Positions 50,511 through 58,954 of a stretch of DNA of 64,000 bases are shown here, one piece after another. The translations under genes were made by a program, and so were the position numbers. Origin of the DNA: Thermoflexus hugenholtzii JAD2 (GTDB lineage Bacteria; Chloroflexota; Dehalococcoidia; UBA2979); assembly GCA_945903275.1 (NCBI GenBank), contig CAMDNW010000001.1, positions 1 through 64,000 of the forward strand, written 5' to 3'. Position 1 is the first letter of the stretch; the number at the start of each line of letters is the position of its first letter. The notes under the pieces were generated by a model, which ran no database searches, was not told the origin of the DNA, and saw only the letters and a program-made list of their open reading frames with translations.

Positions 50511-51470
50511 TCACATCGCAAGGGCAAGCGCCACCCCGGCCATACCCGCGGCTACACTCACCAGCCAGAACCGGGCTACCACCTGCTGCTCCGCCCATCC
50601 GATCAGCTCAAAGTGGATATGGATCGGCGCCATCCGGAACAGCCGCCGCCCCCCCGTGCTTTGGAAATAGGCGATCTGGATAATGTCCGAGGCCGCCTCC
50701 ACGACGAACACCACTCCGATAATCGGTAGGATCAGCCAATGGCCGGTGAGTAGCGCCACAGTGGATAACGCCGCCCCGAGCGGTAGCGCGCCCGTGTCGC
50801 CCATGAACACCCGCGCCGGATTCACGTTGAACCAGAGAAATCCCAACAGCGCCCCCACCACCGTGAAACAGAATGTCCCGAGGAATACGTCCCCCTGGAA
50901 CATCGAGATCACGCCGTAGGCGGCGAACGCCGATGCCGCCGTGCCCCCGAGTAGCCCGTCGAGGCCGTCCGTGATCGCTACCGCCGTCGTTGTGGAGAGC
51001 ATCACCACCACTGCCGCCGGGATGAACAGTGCACCCAGCGCGACCGACCCCGATCCCGGCACGATCACCTCGCGAATCCCCAGCGGCTCGTATAGCACGT
51101 ACGCGACCACCACAGAGAGAACCGTCAGCAGCGCGATCTTCAGCCGCCACGACAACCCGCCTTGCCGCCGCCCCACCAGCGTGCCGAAGTCGTCCGCGAC
51201 CCCGATCGCCATCGTAGTACCCACGACGCCGATGACTAACAATTCTGCCGGCCCGCCAAAGCGGTTCACCGTCGCTGTCACCAGGCCTACTGAGGCGAAG
51301 ATCAGCAGCCCGCCCATCGTCGGCGTCCCGGCCTTGACTGAGTGCGACGACGGCCCAAGTTCTGAGATCGCCTTGCCGAGGTGCTGCGCGCGCAACCACC
51401 CCACGATCGGCAGCCCCACCAGCAGCGCGAACGCGAAGGCCGCGACGCTCGCCATCAATGCGCTCGTCAT
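50511..51470 (-). CDS. mraY: Phospho-N-acetylmuramoyl-pentapeptide-transferase
   Basis: 319 residues, about ten helices. SVKAGTPTMGGLLIF, GVADDFGTLVGRRQGGLSWR (Asp pair) and ITDGLDGLLGGTAA, WFNVNPARVFMGDTGALPLG are the catalytic loops. It links the muramyl pentapeptide to undecaprenyl phosphate, giving lipid I. Start overlaps the murF stop by ATGA. Confidence 0.96.
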   Translation of the reverse strand: MTSALMASVAAFAFALLVGLPIVGWLRAQHLGKAISELGPSSHSVKAGTPTMGGLLIFASVGLVTATVNRFGGPAELLVIGVVGTTMAIGVADDFGTLVGRRQGGLSWRLKIALLTVLSVVVAYVLYEPLGIREVIVPGSGSVALGALFIPAAVVVMLSTTTAVAITDGLDGLLGGTAASAFAAYGVISMFQGDVFLGTFCFTVVGALLGFLWFNVNPARVFMGDTGALPLGAALSTVALLTGHWLILPIIGVVFVVEAASDIIQIAYFQSTGGRRLFRMAPIHIHFELIGWAEQQVVARFWLVSVAAGMAGVALALAM

Positions 51471-52846
51471 CGCGCGCCGCCTTCCAGTGCCTGCACGACG
51501 GTCTCGAGAGCCAGTGCTCGCGAGGCCTTCACGAGCAGTACGTCCCCCGGCTGCAACATCGCGCGCAACACTCCCACCACTTCGCCCTTCGAGGTACAGT
51601 GCGTCGCTTGCCCCAATCCGTTTGCGCGTGCGCTGTCGCTAATCCGCTGCGCGAGCGTTCCGACGGTGAACAGTGCGTCGCATACCTGCGCGGCGCGCTG
51701 TCCCACGCGGTCGTGTTCTGGCTCCGTCATCGCGCCGAGTTCGAGCATGTCGCCCAGCAGCGCGATCCGCCGTCCTGGTGTCTCGGCAAGCAAGTCGAGC
51801 GCCGCGATCGTCGCCGCGGGGCTCGCGTTGTAGGTGTCGTCTAGTAGCGTCACACCGTCCGGTAGGCTGCGCACGCTGAGCCGCGTCGGGATTTCCAGCG
51901 CCTCGATCGCCGTGACGATGTTCGCGAACGGCACCTCGTCCGCGAGGCCCGCTGCGGCCGCCGCCAGCACATTTGGCAGCAGATGCGCGCCGGGCAGCGG
52001 CACATGCACGCGCGCGCTCACCACGCCGTACTCCAGCGTGAAATCAAAGCCCTTCGCGCCGTGGCTTTCGATGCCGGTTCCGCGCACATCGGCGTCGTCG
52101 CTCGTGCCGATCAACCAGACGTGCGCCTTCGTGTACGGCGCCATCGCGCGCACCGCTGAGTCGTCGCCGTTCAGGATCGCGTGGCCGTCTGCCGGTAACG
52201 CCTCTGGTAACTCGCGTTTTGCGCGCGCGATCGCTTCCAGCGAGCCCGCGCGTTCGAGATGCACTGGCCCTACGTTGAGCACGATTCCCATGCGCGGATG
52301 CGTCCACTCGCAAAGCCCTGCGATCTCGCCTGTCGTGTACATGCCCATCTCAATTACCGCGCGTTCCGTCTCTGGGCGCAGTTCGAGAAGACAGAGCGGC
52401 ACGCCGATCTCGTTGTTGTAGTTCGCCTCGTTCACCTGCACGCTGTAGCGCTTCGATAGCACCGCCGCTGCGATCAACTTCGTCGTCGATTTGCCGACGT
52501 TGCCCGTGACGCCCAGGATCACCGTGCCTGCCAGCGCCTCGCGCCACGCTGCCGCGATCTGTTGCATCGAGGCCAGCGCATCGTCGGTCACGATGCATGC
52601 CGCGCCTGCTGTGCCCTCGACCGGACGTGTCAGCAGGACACCCGATGCGCCTCGCGCGACCGCGTCGGCGGCGAAGTCGTGCCCATCTACGTGCTCGCCA
52701 GGCAGCGCGACGAATAGGTCGCCTGGCCCGGCTCGGCGCGAGTCGATGATCGCGCGTGTGAATGTTGCTGCCGGCCCGTCGAGCGCGCGCAGTCGCGCGC
52801 CCAGCGCCTCGCGTACGAATGTGGTGTCGAGGACGGGCGTGCTCAT
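51467..52846 (-). CDS. murF: UDP-N-acetylmuramoyl-tripeptide--D-Ala-D-Ala ligase
   Basis: 459 residues. IIDSRRAGPGDLFVALPGE is the N-terminal domain; ILGVTGNVGKSTTKLI the ATP loop (Ser for the usual Thr); EMGMYTTGEIA, NVGPVHLERAGSLE, LDDTYNASPAATIAALDLL and VLLVKASRALALE complete the family pattern. It adds D-Ala-D-Ala. Start overlaps ftsI by ATGA. In most dcw clusters murE precedes murF; here ftsI does. Confidence 0.96.
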   Translation of the reverse strand: MSTPVLDTTFVREALGARLRALDGPAATFTRAIIDSRRAGPGDLFVALPGEHVDGHDFAADAVARGASGVLLTRPVEGTAGAACIVTDDALASMQQIAAAWREALAGTVILGVTGNVGKSTTKLIAAAVLSKRYSVQVNEANYNNEIGVPLCLLELRPETERAVIEMGMYTTGEIAGLCEWTHPRMGIVLNVGPVHLERAGSLEAIARAKRELPEALPADGHAILNGDDSAVRAMAPYTKAHVWLIGTSDDADVRGTGIESHGAKGFDFTLEYGVVSARVHVPLPGAHLLPNVLAAAAAGLADEVPFANIVTAIEALEIPTRLSVRSLPDGVTLLDDTYNASPAATIAALDLLAETPGRRIALLGDMLELGAMTEPEHDRVGQRAAQVCDALFTVGTLAQRISDSARANGLGQATHCTSKGEVVGVLRAMLQPGDVLLVKASRALALETVVQALEGGAR

Positions 52847-54588
52847 CGCGCGGCGACCTGGCGCGTCCCGATCGGCTTGGTCGGTGCGACTCCCATGTAG
52901 TGCATCACGTCCGCCGCGACTTTCGAGAACACCGGTGCGGCCACCTGGCCGCCGAGGTTCAGGCCGCCGGTCGGCTGGTCGATCTTGACCAGCACAGAGA
53001 TGCGCGGCTGCCGGTACGGGATGAACCCCGCAAACGTCGCGATGGTGCTGTCAAGGTCGTAGCCCGTGGGAATCGATACCAGCGTTGTGCCGGTCTTGCC
53101 TGCCACTTCGTAGCCCGGTACCTGTGCGCCGTGGAACTCCACGCCGTCTACGACCAGGTTCATCATCTGCGACATGGTGATCGCGGTCTGCTGCGTGATC
53201 GGCCGGCGCACCTCAACCGGCTGGAACGAACGCACGCCGGTCGGCGTCACGGTGCGCGACACTACGTACGGCCGCATCAACTTCCCGCCGTTGGCGAACG
53301 TGTTGACCGCTGTGAGCACCTGCACCGGCGTCGCCGCCAGTCCCTGCCCGTATGAGTTGGTCGCGAGGTCGACGGGATACCAGTTCGGGTCGTCGGGTAG
53401 CCGCACCAACCCCTCGGCCTCCCCCGACAGCCCAATGTGCGTCACCTCGCCGATGCCAAACGACTGCATGTAGCGGTAGAAGTCCTTCGCACCGATCAGG
53501 CCAGACAGCCAGACCGCCCCGGTGTTGAGCGACTTTTGCAGATACTGTGTGACGGTCATTTTGCCGTTTGCGGAGAAGTCCCAATTGGTGATCGCGTATG
53601 TGCCGAAGACGACGCGTCCGGTGTCATCGAAGGTCGTGCCGGGGGTGACCTTGCCCATATCGATAGCGGCCGCGGTGGTAAGGGTCTTGATCACCGATCC
53701 TGGCTCATACATGTCGGTGATTGCGCGGTTCCGCACGTTGTCGGCCAGCTTCGGATCGTTCAGGTTCGTGCTCTTCGGTCCGGTCGAGGGCGCCGAGGCC
53801 ATCGCGAGGATCGCGCCGGTTTGCGGATCCATCACCACGATTGAGCCGCCCTTGGCCGAGTACTGCTTTACTGCCTCATTCAGCCGCCGCTCCGCGATGC
53901 CTTGGATGAAGCGGTCGATGGTCAGTTGCACTTCGCCGCCAGCCACTGGGTCGCGCGAGGTGCGCCCTGCGAAGGAGATCGGCCGCCCTAGCGCGTCACG
54001 CTCGGAGATAACCAGCCCCAGCTTACCACTCAGGATGCCGTCGAAGTCCGACTCCGCGCCCCACAAGCCCTTGCCGTCGAGGCCGACGTAGCCGACGAGC
54101 GGGCCCGCGAGGTCGCCCTCGGGGTAGATGCGTTGCGAGGACGGCAGCAGCCGTACGCCCCACAACTCCTTCTCGGCGAGCGCGATTCCCTGCTGGTACG
54201 GCAACTGTCGCCGCACCACGATGTCGCCGCCGCGCTGCGCGGTGCCCGCTCCCAAGATCGTGCGCGCGTCCATGTTCAGTTCGCTCGCCAGCGCAGTCGC
54301 GGCGCCCCTTGCCTTGTCGGCCTGCCGCCAGAGAAACGAGTCGACGTAGACATCCCATGTTTCGACGGATGTCGCGAGCGGGAAGCCGGTCGAATCGAGA
54401 ATTGCACCACGCGGTGCGGCCACTGCGTCCACGCCCTGGTGCGTGAACGCGGCTTCTTCGACGTACTGCTCGTGGTCGATGATCTGGATCTGCCCCAGCC
54501 GCACGAACAGCGCGAGCATCGCGAGGCCCACAAGGGTCGCTAGGAGCCGGAGGCGCCACGTCAGGTGGTCGGGTCGCCCGTCTGCCAA
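52843..54588 (-). CDS. ftsI: Septal peptidoglycan transpeptidase FtsI/PBP2-3 type
   Basis: 581 residues. One N-terminal membrane helix (about 12-30), a PBP dimer domain, and a transpeptidase domain with active Ser298 in SVIK, SLN (353-355) and KTG (498-500). It cross-links septal peptidoglycan with FtsW. No C-terminal PASTA repeats are present. ATG 54588 lies 54 bp after the ftsL stop, the longest internal gap of the operon. Confidence 0.94.
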   Translation of the reverse strand: MADGRPDHLTWRLRLLATLVGLAMLALFVRLGQIQIIDHEQYVEEAAFTHQGVDAVAAPRGAILDSTGFPLATSVETWDVYVDSFLWRQADKARGAATALASELNMDARTILGAGTAQRGGDIVVRRQLPYQQGIALAEKELWGVRLLPSSQRIYPEGDLAGPLVGYVGLDGKGLWGAESDFDGILSGKLGLVISERDALGRPISFAGRTSRDPVAGGEVQLTIDRFIQGIAERRLNEAVKQYSAKGGSIVVMDPQTGAILAMASAPSTGPKSTNLNDPKLADNVRNRAITDMYEPGSVIKTLTTAAAIDMGKVTPGTTFDDTGRVVFGTYAITNWDFSANGKMTVTQYLQKSLNTGAVWLSGLIGAKDFYRYMQSFGIGEVTHIGLSGEAEGLVRLPDDPNWYPVDLATNSYGQGLAATPVQVLTAVNTFANGGKLMRPYVVSRTVTPTGVRSFQPVEVRRPITQQTAITMSQMMNLVVDGVEFHGAQVPGYEVAGKTGTTLVSIPTGYDLDSTIATFAGFIPYRQPRISVLVKIDQPTGGLNLGGQVAAPVFSKVAADVMHYMGVAPTKPIGTRQVAAR

Positions 54589-54642
54589 GCCTGACGCTCC
54601 CTTCGCGCGCGCCTCATCAGGAAGCGCACGTAAGCATGACCG

Positions 54643-55083
54643 CTACTGAAATCCGGGGAGCCAGCGCAGCGCCTGTTCCCACCAGTCCAGTGCCGGCGGG
54701 GCAGATGGCTGCGGGCGTACGACGTATCGCTCGGGGAGTGCGACCAGTGCCGGTGCGGGTGTCTCGACTGTGACGCGCAACGCGTCCTTCGCGGGAATCA
54801 TGCCCAGCCGCACCATCGCCAGTTCGCGCATCTGGCCTTCACCCGCGGTCTGCGCGATCTGCGCTTCCAGCAGCCGCACCCGCGCGCTCAACTCAGAGCG
54901 CTCGCGCTCCAGCGATCGCAACTGGTAGCCGGCTGTCGCCGCGTTGCTCGTCTGCAAGACCTGCAACACGCCGACTGTGGTCGCCGCCAGCAACGCGAGC
55001 GAGGCGAGCAACGTCCGCGAGACCCGTACCGCGTTCGGCAGCATCGCCGGGGCGCGCTGGGCCAGTCGTGCGGTTGTGGCCAT
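54643..55083 (-). CDS. ftsL: FtsL-like cell division protein
   Basis: 146 residues. A short cytoplasmic end, one membrane helix (LLASLALLAATTVGVLQVL), a coiled-coil heptad stretch (YQLRSLERERSELSARVRLL to about 90) and a proline-rich tail. Size, topology and place between rsmH and ftsI identify it rather than sequence identity. It should join FtsQ and activate FtsWI. ATG overlaps the rsmH stop by one base (TGATG). Confidence 0.82.
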   Translation of the reverse strand: MATTARLAQRAPAMLPNAVRVSRTLLASLALLAATTVGVLQVLQTSNAATAGYQLRSLERERSELSARVRLLEAQIAQTAGEGQMRELAMVRLGMIPAKDALRVTVETPAPALVALPERYVVRPQPSAPPALDWWEQALRWLPGFQ

Positions 55084-56039
55084 CAGGCGGCCTGCCGCTC
55101 CACGATCGATTCGGCGATCCGCATCCGCGCCGATCGCGCCCGCGGGTTCCGCGCCGCCTCGGCCGCCGAGGGCTTCCGGACGCTGCGCGTGACCCGCCGC
55201 AATGTGGCGACGTGTCCACAAACGCAGACCGGTGTACGGGGCGGACATACGCAAGCGCTTGACTCCTTGCGCATATATTCCTTCACAATGCGGTCTTCAA
55301 GCGAATGGAATGCAATCACGACCAACCGTGAGCCAACGCCGGCGAGCAGGCCGCGGGCCGCTTCCAGCGAGTCAGCCAGGAAATCCAGTTCTCGGTTGAC
55401 TGCTATCCGCAGGGCCTGAAACGTCAGGGTGGCGGGGTGAATATGGCGTTCCCGGCCCCGTCCCACGGCCTGCTCGATGGCGTTGACCAGTTCTTTGGTC
55501 GTGTGTAATGGCCTCCGCTCGACGATCGCGCGGGCGATCCGGCGGCTGTGTCGCTCCTCTCCGTATTCCCAGATCAGTGTGGCGAGGTGTTGCTCGTCGT
55601 AACTGTTGATAATGTCCGCGGCGGTTTCGCCCACCGTCTGGTCCATCCGCATGTCCAGTGGCTCGTCCCGCTGAAACGAGAAGCCCCGGCCGGGCGTGTC
55701 CAATTGCATCGATGAGACGCCGAGATCGAACAGCACGCCGTCCACCGACACGAAGCCCTGGCGCTCGCAAACCTCCGCGATCTGTCTGAAATTGGCGTGT
55801 TCCAGCACTACTGCGCTCCCGAAGCGGGCCAGCCGCTCACCGGCCAGCCGGATCGCCTCGGCGTCCGCGTCTAGCCCCAGCAGGGCACCGGAGGGCTGTG
55901 CGGCCTCGATAATCGCCTCGGAGTGCCCGCCGAGGCCGAGCGTACAATCGACATAACGACCACCGGGCCGCACTGTGAGGCCTTCGACGGCTTCCTGGAG
56001 CATCACGGGGGCGTGGCGGGGAGTGGGAGTCGTGGTCAC
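55083..56039 (-). CDS. rsmH: 16S rRNA m4C1402 methyltransferase
   Basis: 318 residues. [31 protein letters not shown] (SAM loop), [40 protein letters not shown] and ISFHSLEDR-like [16 protein letters not shown] are diagnostic. It methylates C1402 of 16S rRNA. GTG 56039 is chosen because it overlaps the mraZ stop by GTGA; a longer upstream start would overlap far into mraZ. Confidence 0.95.
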   Translation of the reverse strand: MTTTPTPRHAPVMLQEAVEGLTVRPGGRYVDCTLGLGGHSEAIIEAAQPSGALLGLDADAEAIRLAGERLARFGSAVVLEHANFRQIAEVCERQGFVSVDGVLFDLGVSSMQLDTPGRGFSFQRDEPLDMRMDQTVGETAADIINSYDEQHLATLIWEYGEERHSRRIARAIVERRPLHTTKELVNAIEQAVGRGRERHIHPATLTFQALRIAVNRELDFLADSLEAARGLLAGVGSRLVVIAFHSLEDRIVKEYMRKESSACVCPPRTPVCVCGHVATLRRVTRSVRKPSAAEAARNPRARSARMRIAESIVERQAA

Positions 56040-56491
56040 TGGAGCGCCTCGGCTTCCGCCGCGCGCAGCGCCGCCTGCTCGGCGAGCCACCGCTCGTACT
56101 CCCAGACTTCGAGGTAATCGCCGCAGCCGACGACCACTGCGCGGCCGTCGAGGCCAGTGGTGGCCCGGATCGGTGCGGGGACGAGGATCCGCCCCTGGCG
56201 GTCGAGTTCCACCGCAAAGGCTTCCGCCATGAACTGACGTCGCGTCCGCCGCGCCGCCAGCGTCCGGCTGCTCTCTTCCTTGCCCGACAGCCGACGCGCG
56301 GCCTCAGCTTCGAAGCCTTCGCTTGTGTACAGTTCGATGCAGCCCTCGACGGACGGTCGCAGCACACCGCCCGCGCCAAAGTCGCGGCGGAATGCGGCGG
56401 GGACGGCCAGCCGGCCTCGCTCATCCATCGCGTGCTCGTAGGTTCCGTAGAAGGTCAAATCCCGCCTCGATGTGGCCGGGCCAGAGTTCAT
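56036..56491 (-). CDS. mraZ: Transcriptional regulator MraZ
   Basis: 151 residues. Two AbrB-like swapped hairpins: [20 protein letters not shown] near the start and [17 protein letters not shown] around residues 90-106. The family signature (DxxGRxxxP) is present twice. MraZ binds TGGG-type repeats upstream of its own gene and controls the dcw operon. ATG 56491 is first in the operon, 27 bp or less from such repeats. Confidence 0.95.
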   Translation of the reverse strand: MNSGPATSRRDLTFYGTYEHAMDERGRLAVPAAFRRDFGAGGVLRPSVEGCIELYTSEGFEAEAARRLSGKEESSRTLAARRTRRQFMAEAFAVELDRQGRILVPAPIRATTGLDGRAVVVGCGDYLEVWEYERWLAEQAALRAAEAEALQ

Positions 56492-56501
56492 GGGTATAAT
56501 C

Positions 56502-56525
56502 CCCATTTTCACCCACCGACGCCCC
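56502..56525 (-). promoter_or_regulatory. MraZ operator repeats
   Basis: On the minus strand, TGGG occurs at 56502-56505 and 56512-56515 and GGGG at 56522-56525, each 10 bp apart, just upstream of mraZ. This matches the tandem 10-bp-spaced MraZ boxes known in other bacteria. The repeats overlap the likely promoter (GATTATAC), so binding would repress. Confidence 0.75.
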
Positions 56526-56641
56526 GGAAGACTACCACAGGCCCCCGTAGGGCCGCAATAAGCAGTCGGTTTACGTCTTAGGGGGCAGTCACAACCGCCA
56601 TCGGAGGCATCCGCGCTACGATTTGCGGGAAGGAGCCACTG

Positions 56642-57151
56642 ATGACCCAGCAGCCCCCCGCCCCCCGCGCCGCCGTGCTCACCGTCAGCGACGCCGGCTC
56701 CCGCGGCGAGCGTGTCGACACTGCTGGGCCAGTCGCCGTCGCGCTGCTTCGCGATGCGGGCTTCTATGTCGCTCTGACCGCTCTGCTCCCGGACGAACCC
56801 GCGCAGATCGAGGCGACGCTGAAGCGGTGGGCGGACATCGACGGATGCGTGCTGATCGTCACGACCGGCGGCACCGGCCTTGCGCCTCGCGACCGTACGC
56901 CCGAGGCGACCACTGCCGTCTGCGACTACCTCGTACCCGGCATCGGCGAAGCGATGCGCGCCGCCAGCCTCACGATCACGCAGATGGCAATGATTTCGCG
57001 CGCCATCGCCGGTGTCCGGGGCCGCACACTGATCGTGAACCTTCCCGGCTCTGAGGGGGGTGCGCGCGACAATCTCAACACTGTGCTGCCGGTGCTGCAC
57101 CACGCGGTCACGCTGCTCGCGGGCAGCACCGCGCATACCGCGCAGCCCTAG
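56642..57151 (+). CDS. mog: Molybdopterin adenylyltransferase-like protein (MogA/MoaB)
   Basis: 169 residues. AAVLTVSDAGSRGERVDTAG, VLIVTTGGTGLAPRDRTPEAT and LIVNLPGSEGGARDNL are the MoaB/Mog signature for binding molybdopterin. It should activate molybdopterin before metal insertion. GGAAGGAG precedes ATG 56642; TACGAT (56617-56622) is a -10 candidate. It is divergent from mraZ and followed after 9 bp by trmD, an unusual neighbour. Confidence 0.92.
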   Translation: MTQQPPAPRAAVLTVSDAGSRGERVDTAGPVAVALLRDAGFYVALTALLPDEPAQIEATLKRWADIDGCVLIVTTGGTGLAPRDRTPEATTAVCDYLVPGIGEAMRAASLTITQMAMISRAIAGVRGRTLIVNLPGSEGGARDNLNTVLPVLHHAVTLLAGSTAHTAQP

Positions 57152-57160
57152 CCGCCGTCG

Positions 57161-57913
57161 ATGCGCTTCGACATCCTCACGCTGTTCCCCGGCATGTTCG
57201 CCGGCCCGCTGGACGAGTCGATCCTTAAGCGCGCCCGCGACGCGGGCGTGATTGAGGTCGCTCTGCACGACCTCCGCGGCTGGGCTACCGACAAGCACCA
57301 CACGGTGGATGACTACCCGTTTGGCGGCGGCGCCGGCATGGTGATGAAGCCTGAGCCGCTCTTCGCGGCCGTCGAGGCGATCCAGCCGCTCGCCGAGCCG
57401 CCTGCGCGCGTGGTGCTGCTGACCCCGCAGGGCCGCCGCCTGGATCGTGCGCTTTCCCGCGAACTCGCTGCCGAGCCGCGCCTGCTGCTCGTCTGCGGTC
57501 GCTACGAGGGCGTCGACGAGCGCGTCCGTGGGCACCTCGTGAACCTCGAAGTCAGCGTGGGCGACGTGGTGCTCTCCGGCGGCGAGTTGCCTGCGATGCT
57601 GCTGTTGGACGCCGTGGCTCGCCTGATCCCCGGCGTCCTCGGCTCCGAGGGTTCGCTCATCGAAGAATCCTTTGAGGGCAGCCTGCTCGAATACCCCCAG
57701 TTCACCCGCCCCGCCGAGTTCCGAGGGCTACCTGTCCCCGATGTTTTGCTCTCTGGTAACCACGGCGAGGTCGACATCTGGCGGCGACGCCAACGCCTGC
57801 TCCGCACCCGAGCCCGCCGCCCCGACCTGCTTGCGGATGCCGACCTGACCCCAAAGGAGCGGTCGTGGCTCGACACTCAGCCTGACTCGACTGAACCGCT
57901 GCCGAGCGGCTAG
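57161..57913 (+). CDS. trmD: tRNA (guanine-N1-)-methyltransferase
   Basis: 250 residues. [46 protein letters not shown] and [20 protein letters not shown] form the SPOUT trefoil-knot site. TrmD makes m1G37 in tRNAs and prevents frameshifting. It is followed by rplS as is usual, but rpsP and rimM, which normally precede it, are replaced here by mog. Confidence 0.96.
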   Translation: MRFDILTLFPGMFAGPLDESILKRARDAGVIEVALHDLRGWATDKHHTVDDYPFGGGAGMVMKPEPLFAAVEAIQPLAEPPARVVLLTPQGRRLDRALSRELAAEPRLLLVCGRYEGVDERVRGHLVNLEVSVGDVVLSGGELPAMLLLDAVARLIPGVLGSEGSLIEESFEGSLLEYPQFTRPAEFRGLPVPDVLLSGNHGEVDIWRRRQRLLRTRARRPDLLADADLTPKERSWLDTQPDSTEPLPSG

Positions 57914-57970
57914 ACTGAACCTCCCGCGCCGAATGGCCCGGATCCTAGCCATCGACTGATGAGGCCTGCC

Positions 57971-58336
57971 ATGAGCATCAACATCTTCGATCTGCGCGGC
58001 CTCGCCGCGCCGCGCAACGAGACCATCCCGGAGTTCGCCTCCGGCGACACCGTCCGCGTGAACGTACGCGTCGTCGAAGGCGAGCGCGAGCGCATCCAGG
58101 CATTCGAAGGCCTTGTGATCCGGGTGCGCAATGGCGCGGCCGGTACATTCACCGTCCGCCGCATCGCGTCCAACGGCGTCGGTGTCGAGCGTACCTTCCC
58201 GTTCAACGGTGCACGCGTCGAGAAGGTCGAAGTTACCCGCCGCGGCCGTGTCCGCCGCGCGAAGCTCTACTACCTCCGCGGACTCACCGGCCGCGCCGCC
58301 CGCGTCAAGGAAGCCCGCCGCGTCACGACGAGCTAA
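57971..58336 (+). CDS. rplS: 50S ribosomal protein L19
   Basis: 121 residues. [29 protein letters not shown] and [20 protein letters not shown] and [19 protein letters not shown] are the L19 signature. ATG 57971 gives the expected length; GAGG lies upstream. A hairpin terminator follows. Confidence 0.96.
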   Translation: MSINIFDLRGLAAPRNETIPEFASGDTVRVNVRVVEGERERIQAFEGLVIRVRNGAAGTFTVRRIASNGVGVERTFPFNGARVEKVEVTRRGRVRRAKLYYLRGLTGRAARVKEARRVTTS

Positions 58337-58360
58337 CAGTATCCGCTCGGATGCAACACC

Positions 58361-58385
58361 GAAGCCCGCTCATCGAACGGGCTTC
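58361..58385 (+). terminator. Terminator after rplS
   Basis: GAAGCCCG (58361-58368) and CGGGCTTC (58378-58385) with a 9-base loop, then TTGATCT. Placed 24 bp after the rplS stop, before the convergent NUDIX gene. Confidence 0.75.
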
Positions 58386-58406
58386 TTGATCTGTGGTACA
58401 CGATTA

Positions 58407-58910
58407 TCAGATACCAACGTCGATTGGGTGCTCCGGATCCGGGTGACGCCCTTCCAGGAGGTCGCGAAGGTGCCTCGCCAGTGTGCGCGGCACAAAGACT
58501 TGGTTTGTGGCGGCATCGATTTCATCGAGGAGCCACCACTTGTGCTCGCCGACCGGGCGTTCCTCCCAGCCTTCGAGCGCGCCGGGGGCAGGCATGAACG
58601 GCTCCGTGCGGATCATGAAGAAGCGCTCGTGTGACTCGTAGCGCGTGCCCTCCCAGATGAAGGTGTGCGTGCGGCGCCAGACGGCCGAGCCGATCTCGTT
58701 CGGCTCCAGGCCGGTCTCTTCCCACAACTCGCGCCGCGCGGCGTCCTCCCAGCCCTCACCCTGCTCCACAACGCCGCCGGGCGTGACCCAGATGTTGGGG
58801 TCTTCGCCGCCGATGACGTGCATGAGCAGGATGCGGTCGTAGGTATCGAGCACGATCGTGCGCGCGGAGAACCGCGGGATGGGGCCGAAGGCCTGGCCGA
58901 CTGGTGGCAT
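58407..58910 (-). CDS. NUDIX hydrolase
   Basis: 167 residues. The Nudix box GGVVEQGEGWEDAARRELWE, followed by ETGL, is complete. ARTIVLDTYDRILLMHV precedes it. NUDIX enzymes cleave nucleoside diphosphates linked to another group; the substrate cannot be read here. GGAGGACGGAG precedes ATG 58910. Divergent from priA with only 44 bp between starts. Confidence 0.92.
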   Translation of the reverse strand: MPPVGQAFGPIPRFSARTIVLDTYDRILLMHVIGGEDPNIWVTPGGVVEQGEGWEDAARRELWEETGLEPNEIGSAVWRRTHTFIWEGTRYESHERFFMIRTEPFMPAPGALEGWEERPVGEHKWWLLDEIDAATNQVFVPRTLARHLRDLLEGRHPDPEHPIDVGI

Positions 58911-58941
58911 CTGCCGCTCCGTCCTCCAGTGGGCGGGACAC

Positions 58942-58947
58942 TATCAT
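58942..58947 (+). promoter_or_regulatory. Leaderless-type -10 box of priA
   Basis: TATCAT, then seven bases, then GTG 58955. The competing ATG at 58946 would lie inside the -10 box, which argues for the GTG. Confidence 0.6.
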
Positions 58948-58954
58948 GCCGGAC

